From positions 34,667-98,666 of the forward strand of contig JAZLJL010000004.1 in assembly GCA_045617845.1 (NCBI GenBank): DNA of 64,000 nt, in the 5' to 3' direction. A model generated the notes under the pieces. That model had not been told where the DNA came from and did not search any database. It saw only the letters and a list, made by a program, of their open reading frames with translations. Every line of letters starts with the position of its first letter. Within the stretch, counting starts at the first letter, position 1. Shown in pieces: positions 17,448 to 26,299 of this stretch. This DNA comes from UBA1181 sp045617845 (GTDB taxonomy: Bacteria > Bacteroidota > Bacteroidia > Bacteroidales > Paludibacteraceae). Both the position numbers and the translations under genes were made by a program.

Positions 17448-18495
17448 ATGAAGTTATTTAGATTCTTACTATTGGGAATGGCTTTTAGTTCTTAATCTGT
17501 GGCTTATGCGGAAAGTGTACCGGCTCAGGCCAATTATGTGGATAGTATGTGTATATATTCTTTTTTGGAAATTTTCGAAAAGGATACATTATTATCGAAG
17601 CCTGAGGTTGTGGCGAATAAACAGGACTTTTACTCTTTTGTCGAAAAAAATTATAATGTCGTTGAACCCAATAAATATAAAAATACGTTTGATTTGATGA
17701 AAGAAGGGAAAGATGTTAATCAAGATGATTCCGTTCTGTTTAATCGCGATGGAAACGAGCCTGCGTATAAGGTTACAGCTTACGAATTTTTAGTAAGTCA
17801 ATTTATGCTTGAAATGTATTTGGAGCGATATGCTTCCAATCCTGATAGAATAAAGGCGCAATTCCTTCCTGCCCTAAAGGTTTATTTGTCTGATCTTTAC
17901 GCTAAAGAAGATATCGACGCTTTTGTGGAAGAGTGTGATTGGATGCAAATTAGGAAAAAGGTTGATGCTGTAATAGAGAGTAATAGTTATAAGTTTCCTA
18001 CAACTTCTAGGAAAAAAGATATAAATGTCTTTAAACAACTCGTCGGGGAATGGGAAACCTATGATTTTAAAATGGAACAATTGGGTGAGGCAAAAATTGA
18101 GTTAACCCTTGACTCGTTCATCAAAAACGCTATGAAAAATAGATATGAGTTTATTACGGATAATTATTATAAGTATTATTCTCTGGATAGTTATGATTAT
18201 TCCATGTTGACTGTGGGTAAGAAGCTGTTTAAAAATTTAAACAGCTTCTAAATATTATGTTGTTGGTGGTAAACTTATGCTTTATCCTATTTCGGAATAT
18301 AGATGGAGCAATGAAAAAGGATCCTATAGTGAAATTGATGATGTCTATAGCGATCAAGAAGTGATGGTTGTAGGATTAGATTATACTATGGTTTCTAATA
18401 AGATTGATGAAGTTGAATTGTCCTTCCATTCCATACGTGGGGATTATGATACGATGTCGCATTATTTCTTACGCAGGAAAAAAAAAGTATGGTGA
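17448..18495 (+). pseudogene. Disrupted secreted protein with a lipocalin-like C-terminal domain
   Basis: Read as one gene, this encodes about 345 residues. ATG 17448 opens a good signal peptide (KLFRFLLLGMAFSS), but codon 16 is TAA (17493-17495); the same frame then continues SVAYA-ESVPAQ, completing a cleavage site. The body (17499-18251) contains the GEWETYDF lipocalin-type motif. It stops at 18249 just after a 13-bp inverted repeat, and the matching continuation KYYVVGGKLMLYPISEYRW to LSFHSIRGDYDTMSHYF is found in the next frame (to 18495). Deleting the right repeat arm, or one T of 18246-18247, rejoins the frames. A GTG start at 17499 would give a cytoplasmic protein without a signal peptide, which I consider unlikely. 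Composition is AT-rich. Sequencing error is not excluded. Confidence 0.75.
18221..18248. repeat. 13-bp perfect inverted repeat at the frame break
   Basis: GAAGCTGTTTAAA (18221-18233), two bases, then TTTAAACAGCTTC (18236-18248). The right arm is 13 bases long, which is 1 modulo 3; removing it restores the reading frame of the surrounding gene. No T-run follows, so it is not a standard terminator. Confidence 0.8.
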
Positions 18496-18503
18496 TGTGA
18501 CAC

Positions 18504-18543
18504 AAAAAAAGGAAGATTGAGCTTATCTCTATCTTCCTTTTTT
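18504..18543. terminator. Bidirectional terminator between the pseudogene and batE
   Basis: AAAAAAAGGAAGAT (18504-18517) pairs with ATCTTCCTTTTTT (18531-18543) over 13 bases around a 13-base loop; A-rich on the left and T-rich on the right, serving both convergent units. Confidence 0.85.
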
Positions 18544-18560
18544 ATACGTGTTTTAGAAGC

Positions 18561-19313
18561 CTAAATGATCTCTACCTTAATGCTCTTGATCCATCCGGTG
18601 TTTCCGTCCTCCATCTGGATTTCTATCCAGTTTCCTATCTTGCTTTTTATGCCAACCTTTGTTCCTTCATGAAGGACGAACAAATCTGTGCCTGATTCGT
18701 CCGGCGAACTTTTCCCTGTAACGGTAGGGGCGGTGATGATTGCTTCCTCGTTCTCGGTGATGGCTTTGTATTGTGCCCTAGCGTATGCGAATGACACGAT
18801 GGTGAAAAGGAAAGTGGCTATGAAAGAGAAGAACGTGATTTTCTTTATGGTTGACGAACCGGAGAAGAAATAGACTCCAAAGAGTGCGAGAGAGACTATG
18901 AATGCGACAATGCTCCATATGGCCCATCCGTTAGAGGAAGCTCCGTTTTGAATGTCTTGGTTCCATTGGGATAGAACGAATTTGTCTATCGTCTCGATTT
19001 TGTCAACCGTTTGGGAGCGAGCCATGTCCAAGTTGAATTTCACGTCTTCGTCATTCGGATTGATCTTCAAGGATTTCTCGTAATAGAGGATGGCATGCGC
19101 TATGTCCCCTTGCTTGTATTTGGCGTTCCCGAGGTTGTAGTATAGGGCGGCTGATTCGCCTTCATTGTTCATCACCTCCGTGTATAGGCTGTCCGCCAAT
19201 GCGAATTTCTCTGCTGCGTAAGCGTCGTTGGCATCTTTCATCTTATCGGATCCTCCTGCGAAAACTGGGACGCAGAACAATGCCAATATGAGTGATATAA
19301 TTGTTCTTTTCAT
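18561..19313 (-). CDS. batE: BatE, TPR and SH3-domain membrane protein of the aerotolerance operon
   Basis: 250 residues. Signal peptide 1-19 (ending VPVFAG), TPR repeats at about 25-105 (AALYYNLGNAKYKQGDIAHAILYYEKSLKINPND is the clearest), two membrane helices at about 130-150 and 158-178, and a C-terminal bacterial SH3-like domain (about 195-250; GTKVGIKSKIGNW, NTGWIKSIKVEII). The TPR part would face the periplasm and bind partner Bat proteins. Last gene of the Bat operon, three bases after batD. The operon was named for aerotolerance in Bacteroides, but its molecular role is unsettled. Confidence 0.88.
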   Translation of the reverse strand: MKRTIISLILALFCVPVFAGGSDKMKDANDAYAAEKFALADSLYTEVMNNEGESAALYYNLGNAKYKQGDIAHAILYYEKSLKINPNDEDVKFNLDMARSQTVDKIETIDKFVLSQWNQDIQNGASSNGWAIWSIVAFIVSLALFGVYFFSGSSTIKKITFFSFIATFLFTIVSFAYARAQYKAITENEEAIITAPTVTGKSSPDESGTDLFVLHEGTKVGIKSKIGNWIEIQMEDGNTGWIKSIKVEII

Positions 19314-19316
19314 ATT

Positions 19317-21164
19317 TTATTTCTTTACTTGTTCTTCCAATTTGCCGATAACTTCGGCTGTTTGATTGTATATTTCCTCCATGGAGCTTTGTCCTTCGGA
19401 TTTTGCGAACCTTGCGAATTCGCAGGTGTTGAGGATCTCCTTGAATGATTTGATGGTCTCTTCATCCACTTGCCTTTTAACCAATTCCTGTTCGATATTT
19501 TCTTTCGTCAGTTGTGAAACAGGAATGGTCAACTTGTCGCTCGTGTATCCCCACAAAGCCTTCATCACCTCTTCGTAGAAGGCGTCGTTGTTGCCCTCCT
19601 TCATGTAGGCGTCCGCTTTTTTGAGTCTCTTTTGGGCTTGTTTGTTCGCCCTCTTATTCTTCATCAAAGTCACGTTGGCGTTTTCTTTGATTTGTTTTCT
19701 GAATAGGATGGTCAATACGATAAATAATATGAGCGGAATGATGTAACCCATCCAGAAGCCCATTGTGCCGTAGAATGGTTTGCTCTTTTTGACTACGTCC
19801 GTACTTTTGGTGTTGATGTATCGTATGTCTTTGCCGATGTATTGGACGTTCTCCTTTGTCGTGAAGTTGGATACGATTTGGCTGTTGTCCGTATTGTTAT
19901 CCCCTTTCTCCACATTCAGTGTAAAGGCCTCAGTCTTTAAGGTCTTGTATCTTTTCGTGTTCAGGTCGAAATAGGAGAAGGTGGCGGCTGGTATCTCGAA
20001 TGTTCCCGCATGACGTGGAATGATCAAATAGTCAATATCCCTTGAACCCGAGTTGCCGTTGGTCTTCGTGTTTTCCTTTGGAGGATATTGGTCGAAGTCT
20101 GTCGGAAATTCGAATGTTGGACTCTTCACGTATTTGATGTTTCCCGTTCCGGAGATTTTCACTTTTATTGTGATAGGCTCATAGGCTTTGGTCTCTGTCT
20201 TGCTGATGCTGCTTTCCATGCTGAAGGAGCCGACCGCATTGTTGAAGTTCTCTGGTTTCCCTTCGGATGGCAACGCTTTGACTTCGATTTTTGTCCCCTC
20301 TATCGGTATCACCTTCCTTACGCGTTTCATGGTGTTGAAGAAGTTGTCGAATCCCCAAACGCTTCTTTGTCCGCTAACTACTTGAAGAATGGCCGTGAGT
20401 TGACCTTTTTCGATCTCCACACTGCCGCTCTTTTGCGGGTATAGAATGACGCGTTTTAATTTGAAGGTTTGGTATTTGATGCCATTGACGACTTCCTCCC
20501 CAGGTTGTTCCTCTTTTTTCAGTTGGATTTCCTTGCTTATGAATCCTTTGTATTCAGGGAATTTCACGTCTTCTATTTCCATGACATTTCCTCTGTGATA
20601 GAGTACTGTCGTTGCTGTAATCTCTTCTTGCTCGTATACGCTTCGTTTGGAATAGATTGTTTTGATGAACACATCGTTCGCCGCATTGTTGGCTACGGAT
20701 TGGTTTCCTCTCCCGTTTTGTTGGTTGCCGGATGTCGCATTGGCCTGCTCTTGTGCTACCACTTTTATGGTGACGGCATTGGACATGACGGTTTCACCGT
20801 TGTTCTTAAAGCTTGAAGGCGATATCGTAAACGTTCCTTCTTTCTTCGGCGTTAGAATGTAGGTGATTACTAAAGAGGTTTGTCTGGTGTAATTTCCGTT
20901 GCTATATGTGCTCGATTGATATGAGCTTTGGTATGGACCGCCTAATACGGAGAAGTCTTTTAGATCCGGCTCTTGTAATTTAGGCGATGCGTTGGTGATG
21001 GTATATTCCAATTTGAACTGTTGGTTCATTCCCACCACCGATGGGGCTTTTATTGAGAAGGTTACATTCTCATTATCTGCCCATAGAAAATTGATGCTTC
21101 CTATTAGAAGGAGTAAAGTCAAAATTAGTTTATTTCTCATTTCTCTTTTCATTTTCATCTTCAT
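19317..21164 (-). CDS. batD: BatD, oxygen tolerance protein
   Basis: 615 residues from the first Met. Signal peptide ending near NFLWADNENV, a large periplasmic part made of Ig-like strands (PSVVGMNQQFKLEYTITN, then GTYEI-like GTFEIPAATFSYFD around 390), one membrane helix at about 468-488 (GFWMGYIIPLILFIVLTILF), and a cytoplasmic helical tail. Four methionines cluster at the start (MKMKMKREM); because a -7 box ends only 6 bases upstream of 21164, translation may really begin at Met9 (21140), giving a conventional signal peptide RNKLILTLLLLIGSINFLWA. BatD proteins are inner-membrane anchored with a periplasmic beta-rich domain. Followed three bases later by batE. Confidence 0.9.
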   Translation of the reverse strand: MKMKMKREMRNKLILTLLLLIGSINFLWADNENVTFSIKAPSVVGMNQQFKLEYTITNASPKLQEPDLKDFSVLGGPYQSSYQSSTYSNGNYTRQTSLVITYILTPKKEGTFTISPSSFKNNGETVMSNAVTIKVVAQEQANATSGNQQNGRGNQSVANNAANDVFIKTIYSKRSVYEQEEITATTVLYHRGNVMEIEDVKFPEYKGFISKEIQLKKEEQPGEEVVNGIKYQTFKLKRVILYPQKSGSVEIEKGQLTAILQVVSGQRSVWGFDNFFNTMKRVRKVIPIEGTKIEVKALPSEGKPENFNNAVGSFSMESSISKTETKAYEPITIKVKISGTGNIKYVKSPTFEFPTDFDQYPPKENTKTNGNSGSRDIDYLIIPRHAGTFEIPAATFSYFDLNTKRYKTLKTEAFTLNVEKGDNNTDNSQIVSNFTTKENVQYIGKDIRYINTKSTDVVKKSKPFYGTMGFWMGYIIPLILFIVLTILFRKQIKENANVTLMKNKRANKQAQKRLKKADAYMKEGNNDAFYEEVMKALWGYTSDKLTIPVSQLTKENIEQELVKRQVDEETIKSFKEILNTCEFARFAKSEGQSSMEEIYNQTAEVIGKLEEQVKK

Positions 21165-21169
21165 TAATG

Positions 21170-21177
21170 CAAAAATA
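21170..21177 (-). promoter_or_regulatory. Internal -7 box for batD-batE
   Basis: TATTTTTG on the minus strand, an exact TAnnTTTG match in the 131-base gap between batC and batD, the widest gap inside the batA-to-batE part of the operon. It would uncouple batDE from batABC. Confidence 0.5.
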
Positions 21178-21295
21178 CTAAAAAATCATTCTTTTTCAAT
21201 TTTTTTGCGTATATAACAACCATGGCGTTGGACCTCGATTGACTTCGGTATCCGGTCTTTATTCCTTCCGTCATCGCCAAGGAAGATACATGGAA

Positions 21296-22216
21296 TTACC
21301 AATTCTTCTCTATTCGTCTTCCTTTCTGTTGCTTTTGATGTAGACGGACTTTCTTCAACGTGTTCTCCTCGTCTTTTTCCATCGCCTTCAAAATTTGGTC
21401 GGCGTTCTCTTTGGACAAGTCGATGTTGTCGTCTTTTTCTCCGCCTTTCTCATCCGTTTTATTCCGTTCGTCCTCAGGATTGTTTTGTTGGTCTTGCTTG
21501 TTTTGCTGATCCTGTTGATCCTGTTGGTTTTGTTGGTCTTGCTTGTTTTGGTCGTTTTGGTTTTGATTTTGATTTTGGTCGTTGTTTGGCATTTGTTCCA
21601 AAATCTTCCTTAACTGTTTTTCGTATTCTTGTGCGAAGGCCAAGTTGAATCTTGTGTCGTCCCTTTTGGGGTCATCCCTTAGGGCATTTTTGTAGTCTTC
21701 TATGGCTCTTACCGTGTTCATGTAGCTTCCCTGTAGTTTCGTGATCTCCTCTTTGCTTAGATTTAGGCTCTCAAAACCGCTTTTTTCGATCATCTCGTTA
21801 TACATGATGATTGTGTCTAACGAAACTGTGTTCATGAAGTTGAAATTTCCTTTGTTATGGAAAGCGCTAGCAGGAAAATGTTCGACTATGTCTGGCTCGT
21901 TTTGTTGTTTTTTCACCATGTATTTTCGTACTGCGTTAGCATAGGTCGAATCGGCTAATTTTATGTTGCCTTTCATCGTGTAGTTCACCGCTTTGTCGTA
22001 TTCTGCGATATAGCTGAGCGAATCGATGGCGAGGGCGCGGTTGAACGAAGTGGTGGCGTTTTCTAACTGGTTCTTTTGGGCGAATTTCACTCCTTCGTTG
22101 ATGTGGTCGTCAACTTTTGAAAATGATAGGTTGCGTCGGTTAGCGATATTGAATATTATCAGTCCTATGACAACAAATGCGATGCTTCCTAATAATACTA
22201 TATTCTTTTTAGTCAT
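21296..22216 (-). CDS. batC: BatC, TPR protein of the aerotolerance operon
   Basis: 306 residues. An N-terminal membrane anchor at about 5-25 (IVLLGSIAFVVIGLIIF) is followed by TPR-like helices at 35-100 and 165-205 (ATTSFNRALAIDSLSYIAEY, AIEDYKNALRDDPKRDDTRF), then a Gln/Asn/Asp-rich low-complexity tract at 211-246 (encoded by 21479-21586), and a charged tail. The TPR part resembles BatE and is thought to scaffold the VWA proteins BatA and BatB. The Q/N tract is encoded by imperfect CAN-type tandem repeats and may vary in length between strains. Start twelve bases after batB. Confidence 0.87.
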   Translation of the reverse strand: MTKKNIVLLGSIAFVVIGLIIFNIANRRNLSFSKVDDHINEGVKFAQKNQLENATTSFNRALAIDSLSYIAEYDKAVNYTMKGNIKLADSTYANAVRKYMVKKQQNEPDIVEHFPASAFHNKGNFNFMNTVSLDTIIMYNEMIEKSGFESLNLSKEEITKLQGSYMNTVRAIEDYKNALRDDPKRDDTRFNLAFAQEYEKQLRKILEQMPNNDQNQNQNQNDQNKQDQQNQQDQQDQQNKQDQQNNPEDERNKTDEKGGEKDDNIDLSKENADQILKAMEKDEENTLKKVRLHQKQQKGRRIEKNW

Positions 22217-22228
22217 ATCGAATTATCC

Positions 22229-23254
22229 TTATTTTGTGAATAACTTGAAGCCTTTGAAAAGTTTGTTCTTCTTCTCCATAATGAAGAATTCCGCTATGAG
22301 CAGGATGACGGCTATCCAAGCGAATATTGGATATTGCTCTTCGTATTCCGAATAGACTTTAGACTCCACTTCGTTTTTGGATATCTTGTTGATTTCTTCT
22401 TGGATGATTTTTAGGGCGTTGTTCGAATTGTCGGCTCTTACGTAAATACCGTTTCCTGCCTTGGCGATTTTCATACACATCTCTTCGTTCAGCGCTGAAC
22501 TGATGTAGTTTCCGGCCTGGTCCCTGATGTAATCGTTGCTTCCTTCGATAGGGACAGGGGCACCGTTGACAGATCCGATACCAACGACGTTGACTTGTAT
22601 TCCTTTCTCCGCCGCTTCCTTGGCTGCCGCCTCAGCGTCGTCTTCATGGTTTTCTCCATCTGTGATGATGATGACGGATTTGCCGTTCTCTGTTTTTTCG
22701 GAGAATGCTGTGCAGGCTTTCTCCAGGGCGCCGCCTATCGCGGTTCCTTGCGTCGCGATGAGACTTGGCGTGATGGTGGAGATGAACATTCTGGATGATT
22801 GGTAGTCGGTTGTGATTGGAAGTTGTGTGAATGCTGTTCCCGCAAATACGACTACACCGATTTTGTCATTGTCTAGACCGTCCAATATTTGGTATAGCAT
22901 GTTTTTGGAACGCTCCAGCCTGTTTGGTTTGATGTCTTCCGCCAACATGGAGTTGGAGATGTCTAACGCAATCATTACTTCCACGCCTTTTTTCTTAACG
23001 GTTTCGAGTTTTGAACCGAACTGTGGACGTGCTGCGCTGATGATGATACAAGTTAGCGCAAGCATCAATAGGGTGAATTTAAATATTTGTCTTCCATTGG
23101 AAACTCCCGGCATCAGAGACTTCATCAATTCCATGTCTCCGAATGTCTTTATCTTCTTGGTCCTTAGTATCCTTGTGAAGATGAAACCAACGATAAATAC
23201 CGGTATGATGAATAGCAATGGCAAAAATTCCGGATTGGCGAATCTGAATAACAT
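22229..23254 (-). CDS. batB: BatB, von Willebrand factor A domain membrane protein
   Basis: 341 residues. Hydrophobic helices at about 8-30 and 55-75, a VWA domain at about 88-280 with a complete MIDAS start DISNSM (DxSxS), threonine in QGTAIG and aspartate in IIITDGENHEDD, then a C-terminal helix at about 310-330. The VWA domain faces the periplasm. Paralogue of BatA, encoded directly upstream with 19 bases between. Confidence 0.92.
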   Translation of the reverse strand: MLFRFANPEFLPLLFIIPVFIVGFIFTRILRTKKIKTFGDMELMKSLMPGVSNGRQIFKFTLLMLALTCIIISAARPQFGSKLETVKKKGVEVMIALDISNSMLAEDIKPNRLERSKNMLYQILDGLDNDKIGVVVFAGTAFTQLPITTDYQSSRMFISTITPSLIATQGTAIGGALEKACTAFSEKTENGKSVIIITDGENHEDDAEAAAKEAAEKGIQVNVVGIGSVNGAPVPIEGSNDYIRDQAGNYISSALNEEMCMKIAKAGNGIYVRADNSNNALKIIQEEINKISKNEVESKVYSEYEEQYPIFAWIAVILLIAEFFIMEKKNKLFKGFKLFTK

Positions 23255-23273
23255 GACTTATCTCCTCCTTGAT

Positions 23274-24263
23274 TTATGGAATGTGTTGTAATAGAGTTTT
23301 CCTAAGCACGATTTCTACGGCGAGCATAATTAATGCGGCTAGGATCCACGGTAAGTATTCTTCCGTTTTCTTGCAATACTCTGTTACTTGTATGTCTGAC
23401 TTTTCCAGTTGGTCTATCTCTTCGTATATAGATTTCAGGGATTTGTTGTCTGTCGCCCTGTAATACCGACCTCCTGTTTTCTTTGCGATTTCCTTTAGGG
23501 TGGTCTCGTCTATGTCTACTGAAACCATCAACTTCCTGCCGTCTATTTCGATAGGGGCTTGGGAGGCGTTTGTTCCCACACCGATTGTGTAGATTTTTAT
23601 TTTATATGTTGCCGCTAAATCGGCTGCTGTCTGTGGATCGATTTCTCCGCGGTTATTGGAACCGTCAGTCAGCAGGATGATGACCTTGGAAGGTGCGTCC
23701 ACGTCTTTGATTCTGTTCACCGCGTTCGCTATACCAAGGCCGATGGCGGTTCCTTTGTCTTCCACCATTTCGTCGCTGATAGTGTTCAGCAAGCTGATCA
23801 GTGCGGTCTTATCTGTGGTGAGCGGACTTTGTGTGAAACTTTCACCGGCGAACACGACCAATCCGATGTTGTCGTTTTTACGAGCCATGATGAATTCCGC
23901 ACCAACTTTCTTCGCCGCGTCAAGACGAGTCGGTTTCAAGTCTTGTGCTTTCATACTCTCCGAGATATCCATCGCCATCATGATGTTGATACCTTTTACG
24001 TTTTCGTTGGAAATGTTGTCCGAAGACTGTGGCCTCGCCAAAGCGAATATGATGGAGGCTAAGGCAAGTATCCTCAAAGCGAATGGGACATGAAGCAAGT
24101 ATACTTTGTAACTTTTGTTGATGCCTTTGAATGTCTCTATGGTCGACATCTGTAGGCTAGGGGATGTCTTCTTGTTTTTCCAGATATACCAAGCTACTAT
24201 TGGTATCAATAGCAGCAGTAGGTACAAGTAGGCTGGATTTGCATATGTGATTGCCATATTCAT
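23274..24263 (-). CDS. batA: BatA, von Willebrand factor A domain membrane protein
   Basis: 329 residues with the same plan as BatB: helices at about 10-26 and 58-75, VWA domain with MIDAS DISESM, DKGTAIG and IILLTDGSNNRGE, and a C-terminal helix near 305-325. BatA and BatB probably form one metal-dependent complex; upstream MoxR ATPases typically act with VWA proteins as chaperones. Starts eight bases after the preceding open reading frame. Confidence 0.92.
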   Translation of the reverse strand: MNMAITYANPAYLYLLLLLIPIVAWYIWKNKKTSPSLQMSTIETFKGINKSYKVYLLHVPFALRILALASIIFALARPQSSDNISNENVKGINIMMAMDISESMKAQDLKPTRLDAAKKVGAEFIMARKNDNIGLVVFAGESFTQSPLTTDKTALISLLNTISDEMVEDKGTAIGLGIANAVNRIKDVDAPSKVIILLTDGSNNRGEIDPQTAADLAATYKIKIYTIGVGTNASQAPIEIDGRKLMVSVDIDETTLKEIAKKTGGRYYRATDNKSLKSIYEEIDQLEKSDIQVTEYCKKTEEYLPWILAALIMLAVEIVLRKTLLQHIP

Positions 24264-24271
24264 TTCAGTTT

Positions 24272-25270
24272 TTATAACGTGAATTCTTTATTCTCGGCAC
24301 TCTCCTCTGGATTTTGTTGTGAATTATTCGACACGTCGTTGGAATTTTGGGCGGTTTGGTTGACGATTAACATCGCGTTGACGATACTCATCTCGTTTTC
24401 TTCTTGTGTCGGCTGATATTTGGCGAACTTCACCATATCAGACAATTTGAACACTTGGTCGATTTTGTCGTCGACACGTGCGGCGTCATCGTCTTTTCTC
24501 AACTCTTCAATGATTTGGTCCGAAGTCATTTCCAAGGCGGATATGTTGAATCGTTCCATGAAGTAGAGACGTAATGTCTCCGTTATCTGAGTGTAATATT
24601 TCTTTTGTTGCCCTTGTTGCCAGATCTTTTCGTCCTTAATGTTATTAAGAGATGACATGGCTACTTCCTGAGGTGTGCGTCGGTCTCTGATGTCGAATTC
24701 GAAGTTTAAATCAGATTTCTTACTAACTATTATCTTGTAAAGGACGATGAATCCAACTATACCTGCAACTATTAGCAGTAAGGATAAAAGTTGGATTGCA
24801 CGTAGGATATCTATGCTTGGTATTAAAAAGCCTTCGCTCTTGTTGAGCTGAGCTTTTGTGAAATCCTCTTCTATCGTCACAACGTTTATGATGAACCTAT
24901 TGGTCGTGTAGTATTGGTCGGGTGTGGAGAATTTGAATGGCTCGATTTCGTAGCGTCCGGCATCGAACGACGTGATGATCAAGTCCTGTTCGATTCGTAT
25001 CGACCCTCCTTTCAGATTGGTCGTGTCTTTGTCGGTCATGCGTACGATTTCAATGCCTTCCGTAAGCATTTTGTCCTTGCTGAAATCCGGGAATTGCATT
25101 TCTACAATTTTGGGATGCTCCACTTCAATGTGGATCGTTCGTTGCTCGCCGATAAGTAGGGTGGTCGAGTCGATTGTGGCGCTGACAGAAATCGGGTTCG
25201 CCATAATGTTTGACGATGCCAACGTAATAATTAGTATGCAAATGAAATATCTCAGTTTTTTCATCTTCAA
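24272..25270 (-). CDS. Conserved Bat-operon membrane protein of unknown function
   Basis: 332 residues. Signal peptide ending near SSNIMANPISVS, a periplasmic beta-rich half of about 130 residues (STTLLIGEQRTIHIEVEHPKIVEMQFPDF) that resembles the Ig-like part of BatD, one membrane helix at about 165-185 (LLSLLLIVAGIVGFIVLYKII), and a cytoplasmic helical domain (RRTPQEVAMSSLNNI; YFMERFNISALEMTSDQIIEEL). The same cytoplasmic motif (LRLYF-ER--I-A-EMT--EI) is typical of small Bat-operon proteins next to DUF58. It is translated between the DUF58 gene and batA with gaps of 13 and 8 bases. I infer an adaptor linking the cytoplasmic MoxR/DUF58 pair to BatA/B; no function is established. Confidence 0.75.
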   Translation of the reverse strand: MKMKKLRYFICILIITLASSNIMANPISVSATIDSTTLLIGEQRTIHIEVEHPKIVEMQFPDFSKDKMLTEGIEIVRMTDKDTTNLKGGSIRIEQDLIITSFDAGRYEIEPFKFSTPDQYYTTNRFIINVVTIEEDFTKAQLNKSEGFLIPSIDILRAIQLLSLLLIVAGIVGFIVLYKIIVSKKSDLNFEFDIRDRRTPQEVAMSSLNNIKDEKIWQQGQQKKYYTQITETLRLYFMERFNISALEMTSDQIIEELRKDDDAARVDDKIDQVFKLSDMVKFAKYQPTQEENEMSIVNAMLIVNQTAQNSNDVSNNSQQNPEESAENKEFTL

Positions 25271-25283
25271 TTTCCTTTTTACA

Positions 25284-26153
25284 TTAGATGCGTTGCCTGA
25301 ATAGTTTCATTAACGCTTTGACGTAATCTTCGCTTGTGGAGATGGCGATGGAATCCACGCCGCACTGGGATAGCGTTTGTTTGATCCGCTCTTGACGTTC
25401 TCTCCAATTTGCGTGGAAGATGTTCCTCGTCTTTGCGTTCGAGGTGTCTATCCATATGTCCTCCCCGCTTTCCGCGTCCTTGATTCTGATTAGGCCGACG
25501 GACGGCAATTCCGTCTCTCTCTTATCGTAAATCTGGAGTGCCACCACGTCGTGTTTCCTGTTTGCGATGGTCAGCGATTTTTTGAAGTCCTTGTCGATGA
25601 AGTCTGAAATGATGAAGACTGTGCATTTTTTCTTGATGGCGTTGGTCATGTATTGTAGCGCCTGCTCGATGTTCGTTTTCTTGCTTTCCGACTCGAATCC
25701 GAGCAATTCTCGAATGATGTACAATACATGTTTCTTCCCTTTTTGTGGGGGAATGAACTTCTCGATTCTGTCTGAGAAGAACAACACTCCGATCTTGTCG
25801 TTGTTTTGGATGGCGGAAAAGGCGATTGTCGCCGCGATTTCAGTCATCATCTCTTTCTTTTTTTGGATTTGGGTTCCAAAGTCTCCGCTGGCTGACACGT
25901 CAACAAGGAGCATCATGGTCATTTCCCTCTCTTCCTCGAATACTTTTATGAAGGGTTTGTTGAAACGTGCCGTCACGTTCCAGTCTATGTTTCGGATATC
26001 GTCTCCGTATTGGTATTCCCTCACTTCCGAGAATGTCATACCTCTACCTTTAAAGGCGGAATGGTACTCTCCCGCGAATATGTTACGCGAGAGTCCCTTC
26101 GTCTTTATTTCAATTTTCCGAACCTTCTTTAATATTTCGCTCGTGTCTTGCAT
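25284..26153 (-). CDS. DUF58 domain protein of the Bat operon
   Basis: Cytoplasmic protein of 289 residues from Met at 26153; the longer frame to 26198 adds a Thr/Glu-rich leader without support. The conserved DUF58 core is clear: GEYHSAFKGRGMTFSEVREYQYGDDIRNIDWNVTAR, with the RxYxxGDxxRxIDW motif. A VWA-like second half starts with MLLVDVSASGDFG. DUF58 proteins nearly always pair with MoxR ATPases, as here. A 146-base gap separates it from moxR, unusually wide for this operon. Confidence 0.9.
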   Translation of the reverse strand: MQDTSEILKKVRKIEIKTKGLSRNIFAGEYHSAFKGRGMTFSEVREYQYGDDIRNIDWNVTARFNKPFIKVFEEEREMTMMLLVDVSASGDFGTQIQKKKEMMTEIAATIAFSAIQNNDKIGVLFFSDRIEKFIPPQKGKKHVLYIIRELLGFESESKKTNIEQALQYMTNAIKKKCTVFIISDFIDKDFKKSLTIANRKHDVVALQIYDKRETELPSVGLIRIKDAESGEDIWIDTSNAKTRNIFHANWRERQERIKQTLSQCGVDSIAISTSEDYVKALMKLFRQRI

Positions 26154-26299
26154 CTTTGTCGGATTTCTTTCTGTTTCTCCTTCGGTGTGTCCTGTCAATC
26201 CTTTTACCGCTTTTTTGTGATAGTTTGGCTTTTGAAGGATTAGTGGATTCCTATTCGATAACTAATTTGTTTCAGGCGAATGTTTGGTTTCTCCTGGGA

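Noticed and set aside
17499..18251. Independent cytoplasmic protein starting at GTG 17499
   Set aside because: The codons before GTG form a signal peptide in the same frame with one stop in it, and VAYA-E at the start is a signal cleavage site. A disrupted secreted protein explains this better.
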